From: Punica granatum
Taxonomy: Eukaryota > Streptophyta > Magnoliopsida > Myrtales > Lythraceae
DNA length: 64,000 nt
Reading direction: 5' to 3'
NCBI RefSeq assembly: GCF_007655135.1
Contig: NC_045131.1
Location: forward strand, 11,764,001 to 11,828,000
This document shows, piece after piece, positions 26,270 through 37,337 of this stretch; within the stretch, counting starts at the first letter, position 1; each line of letters begins with the position of its first letter. A program made the translations under genes and the position numbers. The notes beneath the pieces were generated by a model. It worked only from the letters and a program-made list of their open reading frames with translations. It had not been told where the DNA came from and searched no databases.

Positions 26270-29200
26270 TCAATCAAATCTAGGAACTCCCTTCTTACTG
26301 TTGGAAAGATTGGCACTTTCCGTGGAATCGTGCCACGTCATCTCCATCTGATTAAATACAAAGATCAAGAATATGTAAGGCAATCAGCACCGAGATTGCA
26401 AGACAGGAACACAGCAATATCTTTGCAAATTTGATGAGATAATGCGACCGTTTTTAGCCCAAAACATTACTACTCCTTAGGACTTATTCAACTTCAGCAT
26501 AAGCTGTATGGTTGAGAAAATTACAACAAAGGGGCTGATGCGCCAGACTGAAGAAAAATGTTGTTCTCTGGAAATCAAAATAAAAGTAATGTAAGAACCT
26601 CTCCAACGATGACAGTGTCCCCTTCCTTCACGCCAAGTTTCATGAGAGACTTGTACACACCACAGGCCTCCAGAACATGTTGGAATCTCCTCTCAGAATC
26701 AAGATATCTGCTCCCATAATGTATTGAAAAATTATTACGAGTATATTCCAAACAGAAAAGGAGGAAATGAACGCATATTTTCAGCTTGGAGTGACTGTAC
26801 TCTGTTCTCATCATCTTAAATCATGCTACTAATCATGACAAAGAGGTACATAAATACTATCGAAATAATTTGGGGGAGAGGGAAGAATATACCGCCAGTT
26901 TGTCATCTGAATGAAGCGTTGCAGGCCTGATCCAACTACATGCCAAGTGTTAGTACTATCCTGGCGAGTTATTCTGAAATCATTAATCGAGGCATTCCGC
27001 TGCTTCTTTATTTCGTCTGCAACATGGTTCAAGTTCCCAGGATCCATCCAACCTAACACATCGAGGCACATCATTTCTCTCTCTCTAACAAAGAGAGGAC
27101 TAGACAGCGCGCAGCTATTGTATTTATAAAAAATGGTAAAGAGAGAATCCTACCTTCAGTATCCTTCTCTGCCATACTCTTATGTAGAAGTTCGTAAGCG
27201 GCGCTGATCACTTGATGGGTTCCCTCTTGTTTCACAGCACTCATACAGAAAGCTCGAATTCCACGAGAGTCGAGCTTTTCCTTGAACAATGGCCATCTCT
27301 CGGATGCCTCTGGAAGATCCATTTTGTTATATGCAACTATATAGGGCTTTTCAGCTAGTTCAGGACTAAACATCTCTAACTCCAAGCGAACCGCATCAAA
27401 CTCGAAATCCGGCTGCTCCGACGAGCCATCAACAACATGCACCTAAAGATTCCCAAAGAATAAAATAATTCTTCATTATATCATGATAAGCTTACTGAAA
27501 GTTAATAGGTGGCATTTGAAAAAAAATTGTTAATTAAGAAAAATGATTGGGGGAGAGGGAAAGAAAGCTTGTCCTCAACCCATTAATAGATGTCTTGAAT
27601 TTAATGGATTGAGTAACTTTTACCTAATCACTCCCTTTCTCTTTCTCTCTTCCTCACTTCCATTCCCAACAATATATTGATATCTAAGCTCCAACTAACA
27701 TCTAACTAACAGTAAGCACTATATTTCCCACACTTTTATCTAAACAAGTAAATGCAGAAACTAATAGAGGCACAATACCAGACAAGAACACCGCTCTGTA
27801 TGCCGTAGAAACTCGTGACCAAGACCAAAACCTCGGTGTGCTCCTTCAAGTAGACCCGGTAAATCGGCTACAACCATTGTGGAATCGTAGTCAAAGGAGA
27901 CTACCCCAAGATTTGGAAGTAAAGTTGTGAACGGATAATTTGCTATTGCAGGCTGTGCAGCACTTATCACACTCAAGAGGGTGCTCTTCCCAGCGTTTGG
28001 AGCACCTATGATTCCCACATCAGCAACGAGCTTTAGCTCCAGCTCCAACCACCTGATAAAAACAGTATCACCATTTTTCAGCAAGAAAAGAGGGTCAGTA
28101 CACTAGTATCAAGTATTAACTAACCATACAAACAAAGGTACCAAAAGCTAAGCTGTATAATCTGCTTAATACACATGTATGATGCGTAAAACCTACACTA
28201 AAATCTCAATAGTGCCTCTTAAATTTCATCTTCTCGTGTTGGAAGCATGCTGCGCACCAAATTTCAAATATTTAAACATTAATGAAATGATAAGTTCCCA
28301 ACTGTACAAACTAAGAAACAAGATAAGGAAGAACCCACATCTCAGGACCCTCTTCTCCATTCTCAGCAATCCTTGGCACCTTATTCATTCCCGACTTAAA
28401 CGAAGCATTCCCTCTCCCTCCTCTCCCACCGGGCAGCAACAAAGCCTTCTGCCCAGGATGAAGCAGCTCCAACAACACTTCCTCCTTACCTGCCGCTTTT
28501 ATGACCGTCCCCGGGGCCACCTTCACAATCACATCCTCTCCCTTTGCCCCCGCCTGCTTCCTCCCCTGCCCATGCGCTCCTCTCCCTGCCCGAAAATGGA
28601 TACTATTCCTAAAGGGCAATAGGGAGTTCATCGAACCATCAACTTGTACATAAACATTTCCGCCTCTTCCTCCATCCCCACCCGATGGGCCACCCAAAGG
28701 AACGAACTTTTCCCGCCTAAAAGCCACCACTCCGTTCCCGCCATCCCCGGCTTTCGCATAAATTTTCGCCCGATCAAAACACCTCATTACTGCTGGGACC
28801 CCTTTCTCCTTAACTTGTGATTCACCCCCCTCATCCAAGTCGCCCTCAAACTCGATTGTATTCACCGAATCGCCATGCTCAAATCGTGGAGTTTTAGCAT
28901 CAATATCGTCTTCTTCATCTTCACCAGCTGCGTAGAGCATCGCCGTGACTTTGTTTCCGTCACTGTCGAAAGTACTTACTATTCTGCCACCTCCTAACTC
29001 TAACACTTCCTCCTCATCCTCAATTTCCTCATAATCTTCTAAATCATAATCATCATCGGCATCATCATCTTCATCTTCATCCTCCTCTTCGTGATTACTT
29101 GAACTGCCTTCGAACACGTCGACTACCTCATAATTTAGCCCAAAATCGCCATCTGTTTCATCCTCGAGAACCTCTTGCTCTTCCTCGCTGCTAAGCTCAT

Positions 29201-29516
29201 CTTCTTCGCTGCTCTCGAGCTTTGCAACACCGGAATCGGAAAGCTTCACTTCCCTAACGGGATCAAGCAAAGGCGCCGAGAAGTTGTCCCTGGGAGGGAG
29301 CCGAGTGTAGGTCGTGGCTTCTCCTGCGGGGGAGCTCGTCGGCGGGACCGGCTGGGGAGGCGGCCGGTAGCGCGTCCGCGCCTTGAGGTTCGGGTCCCGG
29401 GGGCGTCCGCGGGGGAAGTTCGGCGGCTTGCTGTTGGGCTTTCGGGTCGTTGAGCGGGCTTGGGCCAGTGGAGAGAAGCACAGCGGCGGAGTCGCGGCGG
29501 CAGAGACTGGCGGCAT
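26270..29516 (-). CDS. OBGC: Chloroplast Obg GTPase (OBGC / CPSAR1)
   Basis: Six exons on the minus strand: 29516-28339, 28052-27779, 27442-27154, 27052-26893, 26707-26599, 26347-26270; GT-AG introns, frame closed, 695 aa. Residues 1-70 are Ser/Pro/Arg-rich with few acids, as in a plastid transit peptide. An acidic stretch lies at about 100-210. The glycine-rich Obg fold is at about 246-392 ([17 protein letters not shown]). The GTPase domain carries G1 GAPNAGKST at 409-417, G3 DLPG, G4 NKMD and G5 SAV, and an Obg C-terminal domain follows. The first donor is the GT inside codon 393, needed to keep the Glu-Met-Trp-Leu junction. The product is a plastid ribosome-associated GTPase required for chloroplast biogenesis and embryo development in Arabidopsis (At5g18570, from memory). 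It is divergently placed from TON2. Confidence 0.96.
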
Positions 29517-31240
29517 TTTCTGGTGGTGTTCGTTGGTCGGGAAATGCGTCGGGTTTAACCGTGAGGTTTATTGACAAGCAATGGAATGGATAACGTGTCC
29601 CGTGAAGGAGACGGATGAATATCTGATAACGCCGTCAGTAATTATATATATATAACGCCGATTCTAAGTTTTATTTTTTTTTTATTTTGGGAATTATTTA
29701 TATCAAAAAATATTTTTTAATGATACCTCGTCATAAAATATGATTTCCTAATTTTTTTCATTTTTATAATTTATATAACATAATGTATTTGAAATAAATG
29801 AGAAGATTTTATTATAGGTATAGATATTATTTAATAATCTATAATTTTTTAAAATAAAATTTGATTTTTTATTACATAAATATTAACATCAAAATAAGTT
29901 TTTATTAGTATATATACATAATTTAAATATATTAATATATGATTACGTGCACAACCTTTAGTATATGTAGGAATAATATATATATAAATTATATGTTTTT
30001 ATAAATATTTATTTTAAAATAAATTAGATAATATTTTATTTTATAGATATCTAATTATATTTTCTTTCCAAAACAAATCAGATTTATTCACTGAGAAAAG
30101 GAAAATAAATCAGATCATATTTTATCTAGATTATGTACGATAGTTATTAATAGGAATTATCATACACATAAATATAGGCATATTCAGCTCTCAAAGAATA
30201 CGTTTACAACTAGACGCGAACTTTCAAAACGTATATTTATTTCTAAATGTAAACTAATTGATTAAATTTATTCTTCGATTTTATTCTCTCATTTTCATAG
30301 AAAATTTTTATTTTTATTTTTCTATAATTTTGTGCCTTTTTCTCATATTTTTTTTTCAAGATTGGTGATATGAGTTTTATTTCTGAAAAGGTATTACTAC
30401 CCCTAAACCTGAACGTGTTTGTTTATTTTATTCTTTTTTTTCCTTTTATGATTGTCAAATGAATTTTTTTTAATTTCTTACTATGTATATATTTTTCAGA
30501 CTGGTAGAAGTATTTCGTGCAAGATACAAGCTCCACGACTAGTAAATTTATAAAAGAGAATTTTTGAAATTTATTCAAAAAAAAGTTTTTTTGAAAATTT
30601 TGTACCATACTAGAACTGTAAATTTTAATAACAAGAAGAAATGAGGTTTAATTCAGTAATATCCCCATAAAAAACTGTAGTAATTATATAAATAAATTTA
30701 TAAAAGAAAATTTTGAAAGTTTTACACCATATTAAAACTGAAATATTTTAACAAAAAATAAATGAAATTTGATAAATTCGTTGTCTAAGAGATCATTCGA
30801 TTTGTGATTCCCATTTTTTTTTCTCTCTTATTATCCACTTTTAAGTCAATGCATCTCGTTTGTAATAGAAAAAAGGGAAACATTCACTCATTCAGCCTAT
30901 AGGCGATTTTTATCTGTATTTTAAGGTTCGAAACTCCATAGCAATATTTTGTTTAGCGGGGACTAGATCAGCAATTGAGGATATTGACAATTAGGATGTG
31001 TATTTAATGGCAAACAAAAATTTGCATTGGCAACTATATGCAGTACATGAATGAAGAATTCATCGGAACTAATCCGTGATCTTGGCCAAGCGACCCAAAA
31101 TGGAGAATAGTACCTGTTGAAGGCATCCCGTGCTCTTATTGAAAAAGAAAATTGAAAAAATGAGGACATGCTAAAAAGAAGAAAATTTTAAAACTTATAT
31201 ATATATATTATCCGAAAGAAATTAAAATCTAAAAATTAAA
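29517..31240. other. Divergent intergenic region between OBGC and TON2
   Basis: About 1.7 kb of very AT-rich DNA that must hold both promoters, since OBGC runs left and TON2 runs right. A TATA-rich stretch at about 31198-31211 lies some 300 bases before the TON2 start and could serve it. On the OBGC side a 'tatatatata' run at 29644-29654, about 130 bases upstream of the OBGC ATG, could act the same way. No transposon ends were recognised. Confidence 0.5.
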
Positions 31241-31462
31241 AATAAATAATTCATAATTCTCTGTCTGTTGCTTCTCTCCGACAAAGCTCTCAACTTTGGG
31301 ACGTCAAGCTCTCCGTCTCTCTCTCTCTCTCTGTGCGTATCTGCGGGATTGAGTCTTCTGCTGATTCAGTGATGCCCTTCGCCCTTCAGCTGAAGGAGCT
31401 GAGCTGAGCTGAGCTCCCCCAACCCCCAACCCCCGCCCCACCGCCACAAAGAGGAAAAAATC

Positions 31463-31465
<3 letters not shown>

Positions 31466-31502
<37 letters not shown>
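31466..31502 (+). repeat. CT microsatellite in the TON2 leader
   Basis: An almost pure CT run ends about six bases before the TON2 start codon at 31508. A shorter CT run is at about 31314-31332, and 'gagct' repeats plus C-rich DNA lie between them (31388-31443). It is part of the transcribed leader by position. The length is likely to vary between individuals. Confidence 0.85.
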
Positions 31503-31503
<1 letters not shown>

Positions 31504-31507
31504 GGCC

Positions 31508-34500
31508 ATGTACAGCGGCTCCAGCGACGGCGAGAGCCACGAGGCCTCGCAGAGGAAGATCCCGCCCGCCTCCTCCATGCACTGGGTCCGTAACCTCCGC
31601 CGCTTCATCGGATCCGGCGCCGGCCTCGGATCAGAAGCCCTCATGGGTCCGTTCCTCCTTCTCGCTACTTTCTCAATCTCCCGCGTTAGCCCTAATTTTC
31701 TGCTTATCTTGCTGTCAAATACTGTCGAATTTGTTCAGTCACGAGATTTTATCCTTCATGCATTGTTTTGATATTGGTTCTGAGAATGTGGCCTAGCTGC
31801 ATTTCGCTTCCATTGACCTGAAACTCTTTTGTATCTTCCAATTTTGAAAAATTTAGGATTTTTGTTTTTTTTTATATATATATATTTTTCAGCTTGATAA
31901 TCTTCTTTAGTACCTTTTCTTGTTTCATGAGTTTGGCTTAGTAAGTTTCGGACTTGAATTTATGGATGGTGCAATGATGTGAACTTCACCTTCAATTTGT
32001 TTTCTTGATGGTGTAAGTTGTGAAATTGGAGTATGTATGTCCCATGTTGCTTGAATCGAGTTATCCCATTTGATGGATGAACTGACGGGCGCTATGGTTA
32101 GGATTTAAATGCGTTAGTTGCGTATATATTGCTATGAATTGAGTACTTCTAGCTCCCGATTTGCTTTGTATATTTCGAGGAAGACTCCCAAGACAATTGC
32201 TGTCTTACCCCTTTTTTTTCCCCAGACAATGCTTTGTCCTTTGTCCTTTGTCCTTATACAATGCTTTAGTCATTCAAATCTAGCTGGAGAAGTCGACAGG
32301 CTTTAAGGGGACTAGCACTAAACTCATGCGAAACTCACCATTATATTATGCCAGGGTGGGTTTGGTATAAACCATCGCCATTCATTAGGTGGCTGTTAGA
32401 TTTGTCTTCTTTGTGATCTTGTATAACTCATGATCTGTTGAGCTTACTACTTTTGTATCCCCAGCTTCATATCTTTCGGGTATCCAAATGATGATCCGTG
32501 AAACTTTGTACAGCACGTTTAAGATCTAACCTCTTTTGTAGAAGGTTCTTATTTGATTAACCATCTGATGCTATCAGCATTTTCTGTTTTCCTTTATAGA
32601 GCTTGAAACGAAGAGAATTTTGCTAGACATATTCAAAGACAAGCAGCAAAAAAGTGCTGAAGCTGGTTCTATTCCAAGTTTTTATAAGAAGGCAAGTCAT
32701 GGAATTATCTAATTTCGGCATAGGACTTCCAATCGTTAATTTTTCCAAGTGCAGTGCAGGATTATTGCTTTATTTTCCCCTATGGTGGCCAATTCACCCG
32801 GGGACAACGATTTTAATTGCAGCTGGTTCAAAGAAAGGGATCACATGTTACATAGGTATTGGCGGTTTAATTGTGCCTTTTTTTTTTTTTACTCATTTGG
32901 TGCTTTCTCTACATTCAGAAACCTGAAGAGGGATCCATCAGTCACAGGGTTCATAGGCTAGCCAAGTATCGGTTTTTGAAGGTATGATAATTCAATTGCC
33001 CAATATCTGGTGGAGATTATTTATTTTATTTTGGTTCTATAGCATCTTGGGATCTGCTCGCTTAGGAAATTCTCACACAAATATTCTTTATGCAGAAACA
33101 ATCGGATCTTTTGTTGAATGCAGATGATTTGGATGCAATGTGGGTTTGCTTAAGAGAAAATTGTGTCATTGACGATGCAACCGGCGCAGAAAAGGTCTTT
33201 ACTTGATCATTTTTCAGTTTTATGAGATTTCTAAGATGTTGTCTTTCAACTGATCTTAAATCCATGACTATGATGCCTTTCTGTGTATCTGGATCTTGCC
33301 TCGTGTACTTTTGAATTCTAACATTCTCTTAGGGGAAAGTAGTTTATTAGTGGTTGGGTTTGACTTTGTATCTGGCCTGCTGCCCTTCCTGTATAAGCAA
33401 AGGTTCATGACCACCTGAAATGGTCTTCCACTAGGGATAAAGAAGAATTGAAATGTATGGAACATTTAGTTGTCTATGTCTTTTAGCTTTCTAGGCATGA
33501 AAAGAACTTCAATGATTTTTGCATCTTGCAGATGAATTATGAGGATTTTTGCCACATTGCCTCTGTTTGTACAGAGCAAATAGGCCCCAAGTGCCGACGG
33601 TTTTTCAGCCCTTCAAATTTTATGAAGTTTGAGAAAGATGAATCAGGAAGAATTGCCATTCTGCCTTTCTACCTTTATGTGATGCGCACGGTGGGTACTA
33701 ATATTACTGATATTTCTTTGATCTGCATTTACCAGGTGCAATGATTAAATTATATGACTGGTAACTGGAGATGAGATGAATTGCCATCTATTCCTATAAC
33801 TCTAAATAAGAAAGATCTATGCATAAACTCATAAGTGTATTCAAGGGGAAAAACGTATAACTGCTGTGTATCGTGTTTCAGGTTTCACTAACACAGGCAA
33901 GAATTGATATGAGCGAGCTGGATGAGGATTCTGATGGTTTCCTGCAGTCTCATGTATGATGAATTGAATTCCAGCTCTTTTCTTATGATTTCTTGTTGCT
34001 CATTGACCGACTGTTCAATTGAATAAGAATTTTGACGGTTAAAGAATTAAATGAATGACCAGTAGTGCAAATTGTTCCATTATCTCATCAGAAAGTTTCT
34101 ACTGGGTACATCAAGGAGGTTGTTCTTTTGCTTATGTTTTCCAGGAAATGGAAGCGTACATAAGGGGCCTCATCCCTAATTTGGCCCAGCTACGCGATAT
34201 GCCTGCAGCCTTTATTCAGATGTACTGCCGTATAGCTGCCCGGAAATTTTTCTTCTTTTGCGATCCTCACAGACGTGGTATGCAAGGAACATGTGTTTTT
34301 TGTTGGCAAAGTTTCTCCACACTCTTGCATAAACTAGTTAAATACTAGTTACTGCATTAGCTGCTTATGCAATAGCAGATTGTATCTGCCTAAGTCATAG
34401 TCCTGTCCTTATGCATTTTCTTTGATGCTCCTGCCTGGAATGGTCAACCAGAATTAATAGTTTAGAAAGTGAAAATATTTCTGCTCAGGACCGAATCAAA

Positions 34501-36325
34501 AGAGAACTAGAAGTGTAGAACAGAGTAGTCTAGACTTGTAAATATTTTAAAATTTTTGTTAAAGACCTTCCTAGTTTATGGTTCTTTATTTTCAGACTTA
34601 CTTAACATTCAGGATGATTTCAGGGAAAGCTTGTATAAAGAAGGTGCTGCTTAGCAACTGCCTTCAAGAACTGATGGAATTGCACCAGGTAATTTGCAAA
34701 TAATTGTTTCTTGTATTTGCTATTTCAAATGAAGAAATCTAAGTTGGCGCTTGAATTTCTCTTTGCTTTGTTGGAGGAGGTCAAGGTTTACATGCTTGAA
34801 GTCGTAAATAAATTTCTAATTGTATGAGTTGTCTCACATTTTGGGATTCAGTCATGCACAAAATTTGTCAAAAATTGGAGGATGTTCTTTCAAGCTGATT
34901 GTAACTTACATACTCTAAATCTCTTTCAGGAAAGTGAGGAAGAGGTTACAGACACTGAGCAAGCTGAAAATTGGTTTTCATTGACATCCGCACAGAGAAT
35001 ATGCGGTGAGTTTGTTGATTTTTGGTGCCACCTCTTTCATGTAGTTGACGTAGCCTTATAATCTACTCTGATCAAAGGAAGATATCATGATATGAAGTGA
35101 TCGAATGCCATTTCTTCCTGCAGATATGTTCCTGGCACTTGATAAAGATATGAATGGATCGCTTAGCAAGCAGGAGCTTCAAGAATATGCTGATGGTACT
35201 CTAACAGAAATTTTCATTGAAAGAGGTAGGAAAACCTTCTTGATATGCTTATAAAGTTTATGCTAGTATTTTGTTTGCACAAAAAAAGTAAAAATGGTCT
35301 ACAGTAGTTCCTTGTTATGTGGTGGCCTCATCCATATGATTACTGCCGTACAATTCCCAGTGTTTGATGAGCATGTACGCCGCGGCAAAACTGGAGGAGG
35401 AAACTCCAGGGAGATGGACTTTGAAAGCTTTCTTGACTTTGTGTTGGCTCTGGAGAATAAAGACACTCCCGAAGGATTGACATACTTGTTCCGTTGTCTT
35501 GATCTTAATGGAAGAGGATTTCTTACTACTGCTGATATTCATTCTCTTTTCAGGTCAGTTTTCTTCTCTCTTCATGGTTCAACTAAAACTTGGGGTAAAA
35601 CGTCAGTGTACAGAATATTATAATCTGACCCGTTCATAGTTGTTTGTCCATCTTTAGGAGCCCCCGGTGCATTTTGATCTGCTGTGTGTGCAGCATCTGT
35701 ATTTTTCCTTTGATAAGGCGTTCTTTACATTTTCTTTTCTTTTTCTTCATGTTTCGAAATTCGAAAACACTATTGGAGATCAGAGCATATTGGACTGTAA
35801 TCGGGCTCTCCCATTTGGGAAGTCATACATGGAAGAGAAAGAAGGGAAACATTTATGAGCTGAGATGTTTACCTGATACAATCTTCCAACAGCAAAACTC
35901 TGAATTTCCTGCTTGCAAAACTAGAGCTGGTCATGCAAGTCTCATAATATCAGAGACAGAGTCCTAAATGCTAACCTTCAAATTGTGCAAATTCAGAAAG
36001 GAATTGATAATGATAATGCTTTATTCTTTTGACTTTTTGGTCTGAACCTCTTCCTGCTCCTCTGGATTATGTTTTCAACAGAGACGTGCACCAGAAATGG
36101 ATCGAGGGCGGTAACTATGAGCTATGCATTGACGATGTGAGGGACGAGATATGGGATATGGTGAAACCTGCTGACCCACTGAAAATTACATTGGCTGATC
36201 TTCTCACCTGCAAGCAAGGAGGGACAGTCGCCAGCATGCTGATCGATGTGCGAGGTTTCTGGGCCCATGATAACAGAGAGAACCTTCTCCAAGAAGAGGA
36301 AGAGCCGGAGGAGGAGCAGTCATAG
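31508..36325 (+). CDS. TON2: PP2A regulatory subunit B'' TONNEAU2/FASS
   Basis: Twelve coding exons: 31508-31646, 32600-32691, 32919-32981, 33096-33194, 33532-33690, 33882-33953, 34145-34277, 34624-34688, 34930-35005, 35124-35225, 35361-35553, 36082-36325; 478 aa, close to the 480 aa of Arabidopsis TON2. The N-terminus (MYSGSSDGES) and most of the protein follow TON2 closely. EF-hand-like loops are at residues 198-209 (DEDSDGFLQSHE) and 306-317 (DKDMNGSLSKQE), both with canonical ligands, and a degenerate one at 381-392. The C-terminus is Glu-rich. TON2 is the B'' subunit of protein phosphatase 2A in the TTP complex with TON1 and TRM proteins; it organises cortical microtubules and the preprophase band that marks the division plane. 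Intron 2 appears to use a GC donor (AAG|gcaagt); all others are GT-AG. Confidence 0.97.
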
Positions 36326-36673
36326 ACACCATCTTTCCCTGATCACTAACACAAAATACCGATCGGTGTGCCGTAGTTTTAATCTATTGAAGTTGCATTT
36401 GTCTTCCGATGCTTGAAAGTTGTAGATATAGATATTGTGACTTGCTACAATTCTAAATGTCCAGGCTGCAGCTGTTGCTCGGACATGGATGTGTTAGAAG
36501 AGGGGAAGAGTAATTGATGATAGGAGTGACGTTGAGATTCTCAATAGAATGAACTGTGTGCAGTGTTATCCTAACTACAAGTCATCTTGTGCCTCCGATT
36601 CTAAGATCATCCACACTCCTGTACTTTGTTAAGAAGCATGCAAACAGGCGAGAGCACCCAAGCCCCAAGGATC

Positions 36674-36832
36674 GACATTGTCGCCGGAGCAAGGGATGAA
36701 ATGGACAGGGAACCAGCAGTAGCAAGTGGACTTGTCACTGGAGGTGCCTAGACAATGTCGCCGGAGCAAGGGATGAAATGGACAAAGGAACCAGCAGAGT
36801 AGTAAGTGGACTTGTCGCTGGAGGTTGCCTAG
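36674..36832. repeat. Tandem duplication of about 80 bp
   Basis: Two adjacent units, about 36674-36750 and 36751-36832, both start 'gaca(t/a)tgtcgccggagcaa' and end in 'cttgtc(a/g)ctggaggt'. The second has small insertions. It lies between the 3' ends of TON2 and the kelch gene. No coding or structural role is visible. Confidence 0.8.
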
Positions 36833-37337
36833 ATTTGCATGTGTCAAAACTGCAAACCGGAGGACTTGAAACATGCGGAGGCAAGCAATCCTTGTTCATG
36901 AACAGGTTTGCCTCTGTACTTCAGCCCTCTCAGGCACGCCATATCCATTTGTCTTCTTAACCACGACTGTAACCTCATCCGCAAGCAAAATCACCGGTGG
37001 ACATGTACCAGGTAACCGTGATCTACTTGGGTAAAGTGGGATATCGCTTAGAGAACATAATCTGGTGTAGCATTAGGATAATAATCCAAAAGAGGGATTT
37101 GACAATTTCTTTCACGGGAATGCATCGTGCTAATGGCAGGTAAAGTAAATACTTCCTCCCATACAGGGACTGATAATTAATTAATATTAATTAAGTTGCA
37201 GGCGTTTAATTAGTACAACTTATGTACAGCGTGGGAATTGAAGATACAAGTGGGAATGGCCAGCAGAAGCCAAAGGGCTTTGGTGCAATAGACAAAATCC
37301 GAACCTCAGCTTCTGTTCTGGTGAATCCTGCGGAATA

